The notes under the pieces are model-generated. The model ran no database searches. It worked only from the letters and a program-made list of their open reading frames with translations, and was not told the origin of the DNA. A stretch of 64,000 nucleotides of DNA from Streptomyces spinosus (lineage in GTDB: Bacteria > Actinomycetota > Actinomycetes > Streptomycetales > Streptomycetaceae): the NCBI RefSeq assembly GCF_020400655.1, contig NZ_JAINRC010000003.1:372001-436000 (forward strand), in the 5' to 3' direction. This document shows, piece by piece, positions 34,618 through 44,804 of the stretch; positions within the stretch are counted from its first letter, which is position 1; each line of letters begins with the position of its first letter. The translations under genes were made by a program, and so were the position numbers.

Positions 34618-35493
34618 GTGATTGACATCCCCGGCGAGCTGGCCAAGGCACAGGAGACGTACAACGGCGCGGCGGGACGGGCCTTCGTCGCCGCGCTGCC
34701 GGACCTCGCGGCCACGTTCCTGCACCGTTGGCGGCTCACGCTCGACGGACCGTCGATGAACGGCGTCAGCGCCCTGGTCCTGCCGGTCGTCCGCGCCGAC
34801 GGCCTCCGCGCGGTCCTCAAGCTCCAGCTGACGGACGAGGAGAGCGTGGGCGAACCGGTCGCGCTGCGCGTGTGGGACGGTGACGGGGCGGTACGGCTCC
34901 TCGACCACGACCCGGCCACCGGCACCATGCTCCTGGAGCGCCTGGACGAGTCCCGGATGCTCGCGGGCCTCGGCGACACCCGCGAGGCCGTCCTGGTCAT
35001 CGCCCGGCTGCTGGCCCACCTCACGTCCTTCCCCGCCCCGCCCGGCCTGCGCCGCCTGGGCGACATCGCCGAGGCCATGCTGGAACGGGCCCCGCGCGCG
35101 CTGCCGCGCATCCCGGACCCCGAGGTCCGCCGGATCGTCGCCGACTGCGCCGCCGCCGTGCGCGAGGTCGTCCACGAGCCCGGCGACCGGCTGCTCCACT
35201 GGGACCTGCACGACGAGAACGTCCTCGCCGCCGACCGCGCCGACTGGCTCGCCATCGACCCCAAGCCGCTGGCCGGCGACCCCGGCTTCGAACTGTGGCC
35301 CGCCCTGGACAACCGCTTCGACGCGGCCGAGGTGCGCTGGCGCTTCGACGCGATGACCGACGTCCTCGGTCTGGACCGCGCCCGGGCCCGCGCGTGGACC
35401 CTCGGCCGCCTGCTCCAGAACATCCTGTGGGACGTGGAGGACGGCCGCCCGGTCGAGGCCCGGCGACTGGAGATCGCCCGCCGCCTCACATGA
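34618..35493 (+). CDS. APH(6)-like aminoglycoside/hydroxyurea phosphotransferase family protein
   Basis: The 291-residue kinase-like protein has the catalytic loop LLHWDLHDENVLAADRADWL (about residues 191-210) and the metal motif AIDPKPLAGDPGFELWPALD (about 211-230). These are hallmarks of the streptomycin 6-kinase/hydroxyurea phosphotransferase family. Chromosomal copies in Streptomyces often have no resistance role. GTG 34618 follows TATCGT by 7 nt. This -10 overlaps that of the divergent rhomboid-like gene. Confidence 0.87.
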   Translation: MIDIPGELAKAQETYNGAAGRAFVAALPDLAATFLHRWRLTLDGPSMNGVSALVLPVVRADGLRAVLKLQLTDEESVGEPVALRVWDGDGAVRLLDHDPATGTMLLERLDESRMLAGLGDTREAVLVIARLLAHLTSFPAPPGLRRLGDIAEAMLERAPRALPRIPDPEVRRIVADCAAAVREVVHEPGDRLLHWDLHDENVLAADRADWLAIDPKPLAGDPGFELWPALDNRFDAAEVRWRFDAMTDVLGLDRARARAWTLGRLLQNILWDVEDGRPVEARRLEIARRLT

Positions 35494-35532
35494 GAAAGCC
35501 CAGGTGGGACGATGTCCCACCTGGACCGCACG

Positions 35533-35607
35533 AGCCCCCTGTCGGATTCGAACCGACGACCTGCTCATTACAAGTGAGCTGCTCTGACCGGGCTGAGCTA
35601 AGGAGGC
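35533..35607 (-). tRNA. tRNA-Thr (anticodon TGT)
   Basis: The minus strand folds into a complete cloverleaf of 75 nt: acceptor GCCTCCT with AGGGGGC, D-stem GCTC/GAGC, anticodon stem GCTCA/TGAGC with loop CTTGTAA (anticodon TGT, reading ACA and probably other ACN codons), a 5-nt variable loop and T-arm GTCGG-TTCGAAT-CCGAC. The discriminator is T and no CCA is encoded. The tnpB remnant lies about 130 bp to the right. Confidence 0.95.
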
Positions 35608-35783
35608 ACCGCGCCACTGCAATGCCAGGCGCGGAGGCGGGTCCACTGTACACAGAGCCTGTCTCCCCAGGCCACGAAGTTCCGCACCCCACACGCCGCC
35701 GAATCGCGCGTAACCCTCCGTGTCTCCGTTCGTTGATCGATCTGACGTGCTGTTCCGAAGACCGGATCGTCGGGGAGGGATCC

Positions 35784-37107
35784 ATGGGAGAGCTTGCGGG
35801 GAAAGCGCGTCCGGGGGCGGTGGCGCAGGAGGCGGACCGCATCAGGCGCGAGGTGCTCGGCATCGGCGAGCGCCGCAAGCATCGCACCCGCGAGGCGACC
35901 CCACTGCAGCCCCACGTCAAGGACCCCGAGGCCCACCACCGCCTCTACCGGTTCCGCTTCTATCCGACCAAAGAGCAGGCCGAGCAGCTGGAGCGGACGT
36001 TCGGTGCGTGCCGGTGGGTCTACAACGAGGGGCTGGCGCTGCGCTCCGAGGCCTGGGAGCGGCATCGGGTGAACGTGGGGTTCGCGCAGACGTGTCGGGC
36101 TCTGACCGGTTGGAAGCGGGACGAGGACACGGCGTGGCTGAAGGACGTCTCGTCGACCGTGCTCCAGCAGTCTCTTCGCCATCTGGATCACGCGTTCGGC
36201 CGGTTCTTCAAGGGGCGGGCGAGGCGTCCGAAGCCGAAGAAGAAGGGTCGGTCGCGGGATTCGGCGACGTATGTGCGTACGGGCTTCAAGTGGGCCGAGG
36301 ATCCCGCCCGGCCTGGGACGGGATTGATCACGCTGGCCAAGCAGTCGAAGCCACTGGACATCCGTTGGTCGAGGGCTTTGCCCGCGGGGGTGGTTCCGGT
36401 GCGGTTGTCGGTGACACGGGACCGGGCGGGCCGGTTTTTCGTGTCGACGCTGGTCGAGGAGCGGATAGCACCGCTGCCTGCCGTGTTCGTGCCGGGCACG
36501 CGGCAACCGAGAGCGGTCGGATTGGATGTGGGGCTGGCGTCTCTGGTGACCCTGGACGACGGTTCGAAGTTCGATCATCCGCGGTTGTCCAAACGGTACG
36601 CGGAGAAGCTGGCGCGGTTGCAGCGGGAGCTGCACCGGAAGGCGAAGGGGTCGCGGAACCGGGAGAAGGTCAGGCGGCGGCTCGGGCGTCTGTACGCGCT
36701 GATCAGGGACGTGCGCAGGGACATGCTGGACCAGTTGACCACCCGCCTCGTGCGCGAGAACCAAGTGCTCGTGGTGGAGGATCTGTCGGTCGCGACCCTG
36801 ACGCGCTCGGCGTACGGCAAGCGGCGGAGCCGGAAGGCGAGGCTCAATCAGGCGATCTTGGATGCCGGCTGGGGCGAGCTGGTGCGGCAGCTGCGGTACA
36901 AGTGCGAGTGGTACGGGCGGGAAATGGTGGTCGTGGACCGGTTCTTCCCGTCGACCCGGCGTTGCTCGGCCTGTCGCCACGGGGCCGAAGTTGGACGTGT
37001 CGGTCAGGCAGTGGACGTGCGCCGGGTGCGGTGTGCTGCATGACCGGGACGTGAATGCGGCCGTGAACCTCCGGGACGAGGGAGTGCGGGTGCTGACGGC
37101 CACGTAG
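35784..37107 (+). pseudogene. tnpB: IS200/IS605-type TnpB (OrfB), frameshifted
   Basis: TnpB is an RNA-guided DNA endonuclease of IS200/IS605 transposons. RLYRFRFYPTKEQAEQLERT (from about residue 53) starts the core, GLDVGLASLVTLDDG and LVVEDLSVATL carry the RuvC Asp and Glu. At about 36980-36984 the frame breaks inside the zinc ribbon: CSAC is in one frame, while KLDVSVRQWTCAGCGVLHDR and the third RuvC Asp (DRDVNAAVNL) lie in another, which fits a 2-nt loss or 1-nt gain. The first 52 residues (from MGELAGKARPG) are not usual for TnpB and may derive from a disrupted host gene. No TnpA is present. Confidence 0.88.
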
Positions 37108-37232
37108 CGGCCGATGCGGTAGGGGACCGACGGGCCGTCGGCCATCGTGCCTGCGGAGCCCGCGTAAGACCGGTCGGGCGCAGCTCGGAAGAGCTGCGTG
37201 TGGGCGGCGGTGGACGATGAAGCAGGAAGCCC
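37080..37232 (+). ncRNA. candidate omega-RNA scaffold at the right end of the tnpB element
   Basis: Downstream of the tnpB stop are two compact hairpins: CCGAC/GTCGG near 37127-37140, and GCAGCTC-GGAA-GAGCTGC at 37180-37197. Then comes GATGAAGCAGGAAGCCC ending near 37232, a conserved-looking right-end motif seen with many actinobacterial TnpB elements as I remember. In this family the RNA made from tnpB 3' end plus right end carries the guide from the flanking DNA, which here would begin TCGGGCAAGG. Boundaries are approximate. Confidence 0.5.
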
Positions 37233-37303
37233 TCGGGCAAGGTCACAAGTGCGGCGCTCTGACCCGCACGAGAATTTCCGCGAAGTTCACACCGGCCGGA
37301 CTA

Positions 37304-37351
37304 CTGACAGATCGAGTGAACGCCAGGTACCGTCCTGATCCAGTTCACTCG
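37304..37351 (+). promoter_or_regulatory. msiK promoter with flanking inverted repeat
   Basis: CTGACA (37304-37309) and TACCGT (37328-37333) with an 18-bp spacer form a plausible promoter 85 bp upstream of msiK. CGAGTGAAC (37313-37321) and GTTCACTCG (37343-37351) are an exact inverted repeat with a 21-bp gap that brackets the -10, as an operator would. GTTCACTCGCG also fits one 11-bp PHO-box unit, and TGGACTACACCA (37354-37365) resembles a weak dre. Which regulator binds is not shown. Confidence 0.55.
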
Positions 37352-37425
37352 CGTGGACTACACCAACCACCTTCCTACAACGGATCGTCCGGCACGTTCC
37401 TGCCGGTAGAAGGGGGCCCATCACC

Positions 37426-38562
<1,137 letters not shown>

Positions 38563-38576
38563 CGGCCGACGGCATC

Positions 38577-38615
38577 GCGAAGGGCCCCGCACGCTCGGCG
38601 TGCGGGGCCCTTCGC
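38577..38615. terminator. hairpin terminator after msiK
   Basis: A perfect 18-bp stem (38577-38594 with 38598-38615) and a 3-nt loop lie 14 nt after the msiK stop, with no T-tract. Confidence 0.88.
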
Positions 38616-38731
38616 GTCGATCTTGCGAGGGGGCGCTTCGTCAACCCGTTACCCGGAAATCAGCGCCTTCTCATCCCCCATAAGGGTGACTCAATGTCTC
38701 CAAATCATCACGGGGCGCTACCCTCACACGC

Positions 38732-39193
38732 GTGAAGCACTCCACCACCCCACAGACACGACGCGGCCACCGGGGCGGCCCTGCCCGCCGTATCGGCCGC
38801 ACTCTCGCCCTCGTCCTGCCCGTCGTCCTGGTGCTCTCCGGGACCCTCGCGGTCACCCGGGTCAACTGGACGGGGAGCCCCTCCAGCTCGGTGCTGGCCG
38901 CCTCCGACGTCTCGTCGGTCGAGGTCTCCGCCAGGAAGGCCACCCGCGCCCCGCAGGACGTGCTCCGCGACCAGCTGATGACCGAGCTGCAGCACAAGAA
39001 CCCGGGGGTGGTCCTCACCCACCTCCAGCAGGCCGTCAACGGTCGCCCCTCGCTGGCCCGGCACTGCTCCTCCATCGCCCGCGCCCTCGGCAGGGCCGCG
39101 GTGCACCTCTACGGCGCCTCCCGCGCCCAGTCGTACGCCCGCCCGGTGTGCGACACGGCCTTCGCCTCGGGCGTGCTGGCCGCGCACAGCTGA
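38732..39193 (+). CDS. hypothetical membrane-anchored or secreted protein
   Basis: I do not recognise a family. The 153-residue protein has a basic N-terminus (RRGHRGGPARRIGR), one hydrophobic helix (TLALVLPVVLVLSGTLAV, about residues 24-41) and an extracytoplasmic region of about 110 residues with two Cys (ARHCSSIARAL and ARPVCDTAFASG) that could form a disulfide. The helix may be an anchor or signal peptide. GTG 38732 follows TACCCT by 7 nt. It is 101 bp upstream of the nucleotidyltransferase gene. Confidence 0.72.
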   Translation: MKHSTTPQTRRGHRGGPARRIGRTLALVLPVVLVLSGTLAVTRVNWTGSPSSSVLAASDVSSVEVSARKATRAPQDVLRDQLMTELQHKNPGVVLTHLQQAVNGRPSLARHCSSIARALGRAAVHLYGASRAQSYARPVCDTAFASGVLAAHS

Positions 39194-39294
39194 GCCCCGG
39201 CGGCAGCGGCTTCCCGGTACGAACCGGGTAACGGCTCCTCAAGGAGCGCGCCGCCGCCCGTGGACAGCGGTGGGGCGCCACGTACAGTGCGGTC

Positions 39295-40026
39295 ATGACC
39301 CATCCGAACGCCGCGTCGCGCCCCACTCAAGCCGTGGTCCTGGCCGGTGGCCAGGGCTCCCGGCTGCGTCCGTACACCGACGACCGGCCCAAGCCGATGG
39401 TCGAGATCCCCGGCACGGGCACTCCGATCATCGGCCACCAGCTGACCTGGCTGGCCGAGGAAGGTGTGACGGACGTCGTGGTCTCCTGCGGCCACCTCGC
39501 CGACGTCCTGCAGAAGTGGCTGGACTCGGCAGACCTTCCCGTCTCCGTCACCACCGTCGTGGAGAGCGAGCCCCTCGGCCGCGGCGGCGGCCTGCGCTAC
39601 GCGGCGGCCCGTCTGCCCCATCCCGAACGGCCCTGGTACGCCACGAACGGTGACATCTGGACGCGGTTCTCCCTGCGGGACATGGCCGACTTCCACACCG
39701 AGCGGGACGCCGTCGCCACGCTGGCGCTCGCCCGGCCGCGTATCCCGTGGGGGGCGGTGAAGACCGACGGGTTCGGGCACATCACCGACTTCATCGAGGC
39801 ACCGCCGTCGACGTTCGAGATCAACGCGGGTGTCTACGTGTTCTCGCCGGAGTTCGCCTCCCTGCTGCCCGAGCGGGGTGACCACGAGCGCACCACGTTC
39901 CCCCGGCTGGCCCGGGAGAAGAAGCTGGCCGGCTTCCCCATTCCGCAGGGGGCGTACTGGCGGGCCATCGACACGGCGAAGGATCTGACGGAGGCGGCCA
40001 GGGAACTGGCGGCGCTCGGCCGCTGA
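39295..40026 (+). CDS. NDP-sugar pyrophosphorylase-type nucleotidyltransferase
   Basis: The 243-residue GT-A-type enzyme begins AVVLAGGQGSRLRPYTDDRP (about residues 11-30), the nucleotide-binding motif of NTP-transferases, followed by KPMVEIPGTGTPIIGHQL. GRGGGLRYAA and NGDIWTRFSLRDMADFH carry the sugar and metal sites. It would join an NTP and a sugar-1-phosphate; the sugar cannot be named. ATG 39295 follows TACAGT by 6 nt with TGGACA 16 bp further upstream, a good leaderless promoter. Confidence 0.88.
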   Translation: MTHPNAASRPTQAVVLAGGQGSRLRPYTDDRPKPMVEIPGTGTPIIGHQLTWLAEEGVTDVVVSCGHLADVLQKWLDSADLPVSVTTVVESEPLGRGGGLRYAAARLPHPERPWYATNGDIWTRFSLRDMADFHTERDAVATLALARPRIPWGAVKTDGFGHITDFIEAPPSTFEINAGVYVFSPEFASLLPERGDHERTTFPRLAREKKLAGFPIPQGAYWRAIDTAKDLTEAARELAALGR

Positions 40027-40084
40027 CCGGTGCGCGGGTCTCCGGCCGGGGAACCGCCGGGGCCGCGCCCGCCGAGAGCGAAGA

Positions 40085-40114
40085 GGGCCCCGTACCTTTC
40101 CCGGTACGGGGCCC
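40085..40114. terminator. bidirectional hairpin terminator between convergent genes
   Basis: A perfect 12-bp stem (40085-40096 with 40103-40114) and a 6-nt loop lie between the stops at 40026 and 40134. Confidence 0.85.
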
Positions 40115-40133
40115 CTGTCCTGTTCCTGTCGCG

Positions 40134-41822
40134 TCAGCCCAGCAGGCCGCCCACCAGGCCCGGCTGGCCGGTGGAGCTGCCGCCGCCGCCCGTGGACGTG
40201 CTGCCGCCGCCCGACGTCGACCCGCCGCCGCCCGTGCCGCCGCCGCCCGTGCTCGTCGGGCCGGCCGTCGTGCTGGGGGCGCCGCCCGTCGTCGGGGACG
40301 TCCGGCGGGGCGGGACCTGACCCGTGGTGCCCTGGGTCCGGGTCGGCGCTGTGGTGGTGCCGCCGGAGGTGGCCCGGCTGGTGCCCGGGGTCGTCGCCGC
40401 CCCCGAGGGATTCGCGCCGGCCGTGGCGCCGCCCGTCGGGGAGCTGGACGCCGACGGGGTCTTCTCGTGCCGCGTGCCGGGCTCCTGCGGGAGCGGGGAG
40501 CCGGGGAGCTGGTTGCGGGGCGCCTCGCCGGGTCCGGGGACGACCACGCGGCTGGAGTCACGGACCGCGCCGCCCAGCAGGGACCCGATGAACAGGGTCA
40601 GGCCGACCGTGACGGCCGTGATCAGCGCGCCACGGCGCAGGACGTAACGGCGCAGCTCCCAGATGTCGGCGCGGGGGCCGAGACGGCGCCAGGCACCGCC
40701 CGCGAGACGGCCGTCCACGGAGTAGACGGGGGCGCCGGCGATGATCAGCGGGGACCAGGCGGCGAGGTAGATGATGTCGGGGGCGTCGTAGACCGGGACG
40801 GTCTTCCAGCTGACGGTGACGATCAGGGCGGCGGAGAGCAGCGCGCCGATGACCGCCGCGACGCGCTGCCAGCAGCCCAGGATGGTCAGGACGCCGACGA
40901 CGACCTGGAGGAACGCGATGACCAGGCCGGAGCCGACCGGGTGGTGCAGGGCGAACTGGCGCAGCGGCTCGGCTACGTCCCAGGGGTGCAGCGTGTTGAG
41001 CCAGGTCACCATGGAGCCGCGCTTGCCGCCGTCGAAGTAGACGGGGTCGCACAGCTTGCCCATGCCGGCGTAGATGGAGATGAAGCCGAGGAAGACGCGC
41101 AGCGGGAGCAGGACGACGCCCAGGTTGAGCCGGCGGCCGGGGTAGTAGGCGTGCCGGGCCGGGTCGTCGCCCTGGCGCCTGCCGCGGCGGGGGGCGTCCG
41201 CGCCGGGGCCGGTCTCGTCGGTGTCGGCCGGGTAGGTGTCGTACGGCTCGTCGCCGTCGGGGTAGGCGGGGTAGGCCGGGTCGTCGTAGGCGCCGGTGGC
41301 CGTGCGCATGTGCGGCAGGAGGCGGGTGCCGCCGCCGGCGCCCGGGGCGGTGCGCTGGTGGCCGACGACCGGGGTCTCGACGGTCAGGTCGCGTTCGTCG
41401 TAGGCGTCGGCGTAACCCGTCTGGACGCGCGGGATGACCTGGGTGGCGCCGGCCTCGGGCTCGTCGGCGTGGCGGACGCTGCTGCCCCGCACGGCCTGGA
41501 GGAGCCGGTGGGCGCCGGTGTCGTCGGGGGCGGACTTGCCGCTCCACACGACGGGGCGGCGGCGGCCGGTGGCGCCGGCCCGGCCCGCCGTGCCCGCGAC
41601 GGGCATCCGGGCGGTGTCCTGGCCGGCGCTCAGATGCCGGGCGATCCGCGGGGATTGGGTGCGCTTGGCCGCAGCGCCCAGCTGCACGCGGAAGCTGGCG
41701 TGATTGACGATGACCTGCGCCGGATCGCTCGGCACCTTCACCATGCTCAGCGCGGGAGCGTCGTCGAATCCCGACGAACGGTCGCCCGTGGGTGTGCGGG
41801 GTGTTCTGGTGTCCACACTCAT
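40134..41822 (-). CDS. DoxX-type membrane protein with long disordered ends
   Basis: The 562-residue protein has an acidic/disordered N-terminal half (to about residue 230), a DoxX-like four-helix core (LPLRVFLGFISIYAGMGKLC about 245-264; GSGLVIAFLQVVVGVLTILG; VIGALLSAALIVTVSWKT), one more helix (ALITAVTVGLTLFIGSLLGG) and a Ser/Thr/Gly/Pro-rich C-terminal tail of over 130 residues. DoxX proteins sit in redox complexes such as thiosulfate:quinone oxidoreductase or the mycobacterial membrane oxidoreductase complex. The tail is probably extracytoplasmic and wall-spanning, by inference. Confidence 0.83.
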   Translation of the reverse strand: MSVDTRTPRTPTGDRSSGFDDAPALSMVKVPSDPAQVIVNHASFRVQLGAAAKRTQSPRIARHLSAGQDTARMPVAGTAGRAGATGRRRPVVWSGKSAPDDTGAHRLLQAVRGSSVRHADEPEAGATQVIPRVQTGYADAYDERDLTVETPVVGHQRTAPGAGGGTRLLPHMRTATGAYDDPAYPAYPDGDEPYDTYPADTDETGPGADAPRRGRRQGDDPARHAYYPGRRLNLGVVLLPLRVFLGFISIYAGMGKLCDPVYFDGGKRGSMVTWLNTLHPWDVAEPLRQFALHHPVGSGLVIAFLQVVVGVLTILGCWQRVAAVIGALLSAALIVTVSWKTVPVYDAPDIIYLAAWSPLIIAGAPVYSVDGRLAGGAWRRLGPRADIWELRRYVLRRGALITAVTVGLTLFIGSLLGGAVRDSSRVVVPGPGEAPRNQLPGSPLPQEPGTRHEKTPSASSSPTGGATAGANPSGAATTPGTSRATSGGTTTAPTRTQGTTGQVPPRRTSPTTGGAPSTTAGPTSTGGGGTGGGGSTSGGGSTSTGGGGSSTGQPGLVGGLLG

Positions 41823-41938
41823 CTAACCGAGTGACGTGGCGTTAGGACACTGCTTTGACCGCCCGGATGTGTCCGGACCCCGTCAAAGCGGCCCCTAGGG
41901 CCACATGGACGCCCGAATTACCCCGCAAGGGTGAACTT

Positions 41939-41964
41939 CCGGACGGGTGTTCAGGCCCGTCCGG
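41939..41964. terminator. hairpin terminator after rlmB
   Basis: CCGGACGGG (41939-41947) pairs with CCCGTCCGG (41956-41964) around an 8-nt loop, 8 nt past the rlmB stop on the minus strand. Confidence 0.7.
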
Positions 41965-41972
41965 ACGGTTGT

Positions 41973-42914
41973 TCAGCTGCGCCTGCGTGCGGCCTCGTAC
42001 AGCACGATGCCGGCGGCCACGCCCGCGTTGAGCGACTCGGCACCGCCCGGCATCGGGATGCGGACACGGAAGTCGCAGGTCTCGCCGACCAGGCGGGACA
42101 GGCCCTTGCCCTCGCTGCCGACGACGATGGCGACCGGACCCTGGAGGGCCTCCAGGTCGCCGAGTTCGACCTCGCCGTCCGCCGCCAGCCCGACCACCGT
42201 GAGGCCCGCCTTCTTGTAGGCCTCCAGGGTCCGGGTGAGGTTGGTGGCGCGGGCGACCGGCGTACGGGCGGCCGTACCGGCGGAGGTCTTCCAGGCACCG
42301 GCGGTCATGCCGGCCGAGCGGCGCTCGGGCACGAGGACGCCGTGGCCGCCGAAGGCGGAGACGGACCGGACGACGGCGCCGAGGTTGCGCGGGTCGGTGA
42401 CCCCGTCCAGGGCCACGACCAGCGGGTCCTCGCCCTCCTCGGCCGCGGCGTCGAGCAGGTCCTCCGGGTGCGCGTACTCGTACGGCGGGACCTGGAGGAC
42501 CAGGCCCTGGTGGTTGAGGCCGTTCGTCATGCGGTCCAGCTCGGGACGCGGGGCCTCCATCAGGTTGATGCCACCGCGCTCGGCGGCGAGCTGGAGTGCC
42601 TCGCGGACGCGCTCGTCGTTGTCGATGAACTGCTGGACGTAGAGGGTGGAGGCGGGGACGCCCTCGCGGAGCGCCTCGACGACCGGGTTGCGGCCCACCA
42701 CCAGTTCGGAGGTGGACCTGCCACCGCCCCGGCGCTGCTGCGGGCGGCCCTGCGCGCGGCGGGCCTTGGCCGCGGCGGCGCGCTGCTTGGCGTGCCCCTT
42801 GCGCATCTCGGCGGGCGGGGTCGGGCCCTTGCCTTCCAGGCCCCGGCGCCGCTGGCCGCCACTGCCGACCTGCGCGCCCTTCTTGCCGGACATGCGACGG
42901 TTGTTCGCGGCCAT
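41973..42914 (-). CDS. rlmB: 23S rRNA (guanosine-2'-O-)-methyltransferase RlmB-like (SpoU/TrmH)
   Basis: The 313-residue SPOUT enzyme 2'-O-methylates a guanosine in rRNA. An N-terminal basic tail of about 70 residues (rich in Lys, Arg, Gln) precedes the L30e-like substrate domain ([20 protein letters not shown]) and the knot domain with the three SpoU motifs: [38 protein letters not shown] and [20 protein letters not shown]. Some relatives give thiostrepton-type resistance by modifying A1067, but the sequence fits housekeeping RlmB. It follows cysS by 89 bp in the same direction. Confidence 0.92.
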   Translation of the reverse strand: MAANNRRMSGKKGAQVGSGGQRRRGLEGKGPTPPAEMRKGHAKQRAAAAKARRAQGRPQQRRGGGRSTSELVVGRNPVVEALREGVPASTLYVQQFIDNDERVREALQLAAERGGINLMEAPRPELDRMTNGLNHQGLVLQVPPYEYAHPEDLLDAAAEEGEDPLVVALDGVTDPRNLGAVVRSVSAFGGHGVLVPERRSAGMTAGAWKTSAGTAARTPVARATNLTRTLEAYKKAGLTVVGLAADGEVELGDLEALQGPVAIVVGSEGKGLSRLVGETCDFRVRIPMPGGAESLNAGVAAGIVLYEAARRRS

Positions 42915-43003
42915 GACCTACCTGTCTTCGTGAGCTTTCGTACGTACGTCTTATGCAGTGTGCCGCCCGGAGGGCCGGGCGGCACAATCGATCAAGCGGG
43001 GCG

Positions 43004-44407
43004 CTAGCGCGGGCCGAGGCTCCAGCGCGGGCCCTGCGGGCTGTCCTCGATGGTCAGCCCGGCCTGGCCCAGCTGGTCGCGGATGGCGTCGGCGGTGGCC
43101 CAGTCCTTGCGGGCGCGGGCGGACTCGCGCTGGTCCAGGACGAGGCGTACGAGGCTGTCGACCACGCCGTTCAGGTCCTCGCCCCGGTCACCGGCCTCAC
43201 CGGCCCAGTGCGGGTCGAGCGGGTCGAGGCCGAGGACGCCGAGCATGGCCCGCACCTCGGCGAGCCGGGCGACGGCGCCCTCCTTGTCGTCGGCGGCCAG
43301 CGCGCTGTTGCCCTGCCGGACGGTGGTGTGCACGACGGCGAGGGCCTGCGGGACGCCCAGGTCGTCGTCCATCGCCTCGGCGAAGGCGGGCGGGACCTCG
43401 GCGGCGGGCTCGACCGGCTTGCCGGCCAGCTCGGTGACCCGCTGCACGAAGCCCTCGATCCGCGCGAACGCCGACTCGGCCTCGCGCAGGGACTCCTCGC
43501 TGTACTCGATCATCGAGCGGTAGTGCGGGGTGCCCAGGTAGTAGCGCAGCACGACGGGCCGCCACTGCTTGACCATCTCGCCGACCAGCACGCTGTTGCC
43601 GAGTGACTTGGACATCTTGTCGCCGGCCATGGTCACCCAGGCGTTGTGCACCCAGTACCGGGCGAACTCGTCGCCGTAGGCCTTGGCCTGGGCGATCTCG
43701 TTCTCGTGGTGCGGGAAGATCAGGTCGAGGCCGCCGCCGTGGATGTCGAAGGCGCTGCCCAGGTACTTGTGGGCCATCGCCGAGCACTCCAGGTGCCAGC
43801 CGGGGCGGCCCGGTCCCCAGGGGGTCGGCCAGGTCGGCTCGCCCGGCTTGGCGGACTTCCACATGGCGAAGTCGCGCGGGTCCCGCTTGCCGGTCTCGCC
43901 CTCGCCGGACGGCTGGAGCAGGTTGTCCAGCTCCTGCCGGGACAGCTCCAGGTAGTGCGGGAAGGACCGTACGTCGAAGTAGACGTTGCCGTCGGCCTCG
44001 TAGGCGTGCCCGCGCTCGATGAGGCCCTGCATCATCTCGATCATCTCGGTGATGTGGCCGGTGGCGCGGGGTTCGTAGGTCGGCGGGAGGCAGCCGAGGG
44101 CGGCGTAGCCCTCGTTGAACGCGCGCTCGTTCTCGTACCCGATCGACCACCAGGGCCGGTTCTGCTCGTGGCTCTTGGCGATGATCTTGTCGTCGATGTC
44201 GGTGACGTTGCGGATGAACGTCACCTCGTAGCCGCGGTACGCGAACCAGCGGCGCATGATGTCGAAGTTGAGGCCCGAGCGGATGTGGCCGATGTGGGGT
44301 GCCGCCTGCACGGTGGCGCCACAGAGGTAGATCGAGACACAGCCCGGCTTGAGCGGGGTGAAGTCACGGATCTGCCGGGCGCTGGTGTCGTACAGGCGAA
44401 TAGTCAC
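43004..44407 (-). CDS. cysS: cysteinyl-tRNA synthetase
   Basis: CysS charges tRNA-Cys. The 467-residue class I enzyme has the zinc Cys in [20 protein letters not shown], which also carries the HIGH motif, the second zinc region [33 protein letters not shown] and the KMSKS motif [16 protein letters not shown] 44407 follows TACTCT by 6 nt; GTG 44410 is just upstream. This copy belongs to protein synthesis rather than MshC of mycothiol biosynthesis, which lacks the C-terminal domain present here. Confidence 0.95.
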   Translation of the reverse strand: MTIRLYDTSARQIRDFTPLKPGCVSIYLCGATVQAAPHIGHIRSGLNFDIMRRWFAYRGYEVTFIRNVTDIDDKIIAKSHEQNRPWWSIGYENERAFNEGYAALGCLPPTYEPRATGHITEMIEMMQGLIERGHAYEADGNVYFDVRSFPHYLELSRQELDNLLQPSGEGETGKRDPRDFAMWKSAKPGEPTWPTPWGPGRPGWHLECSAMAHKYLGSAFDIHGGGLDLIFPHHENEIAQAKAYGDEFARYWVHNAWVTMAGDKMSKSLGNSVLVGEMVKQWRPVVLRYYLGTPHYRSMIEYSEESLREAESAFARIEGFVQRVTELAGKPVEPAAEVPPAFAEAMDDDLGVPQALAVVHTTVRQGNSALAADDKEGAVARLAEVRAMLGVLGLDPLDPHWAGEAGDRGEDLNGVVDSLVRLVLDQRESARARKDWATADAIRDQLGQAGLTIEDSPQGPRWSLGPR

Positions 44408-44523
44408 CACTCCAGAGTAGTGGGCCCCGGGCAGTGCCATGCGCCTTACCACCAGGAAGCCGCCACACCGCGCGACCGGGTCCCGCCGCGCCCGCGCGTC
44501 ACGCGGCCGGCGCGCTCCTCACC

Positions 44524-44598
44524 TCACAACCGCCCGACGATCTTCCGCGGCCGGATCCGTACGACCACCCGTTCGGCGTCCTGGCCCGAGGCCGGGTT
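44524..44598. repeat. 75-bp direct repeat, distal copy of the PPOX gene 3' end
   Basis: This segment is identical to 44730-44804, 206 bp away in the same orientation. It copies the last 24 codons and the stop codon of the PPOX gene, and nothing more. It lies in the 322-bp gap between that gene and cysS, which otherwise shows no gene. Confidence 0.93.
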
Positions 44599-44729
44599 AC
44601 CCCACCCGACAACGGGCTCCGCCCGCGGGCCGCGCAGTCCTCACCGGCCACCCCGACCACCGTCCCAACCGCCTCACGACCTCGCGCGGGCGACGCGGCC
44701 CTCGCTGCCGTCCCCGGCCACCACCGCCG

Positions 44730-44804
44730 TCACAACCGCCCGACGATCTTCCGCGGCCGGATCCGTACGACCACCCGTTCGGCGTCCTGGCCCGAGGCCG
44801 GGTT
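44730..44804. repeat. 75-bp direct repeat, genic copy
   Basis: This is the 3'-terminal 25 codons (including stop) of the PPOX gene at 44730-45134 and the likely source of the copy at 44524-44598. Confidence 0.93.

Noticed and set aside
34618..35493. Functional aminoglycoside resistance gene
   Set aside because: The fold is of the APH(6) type, but chromosomal relatives are common and there are no antibiotic biosynthesis or resistance neighbours.
41973..42914. Thiostrepton-resistance type rRNA methyltransferase
   Set aside because: Its basic N-terminal tail and position after cysS fit the housekeeping RlmB-like family in actinobacteria.
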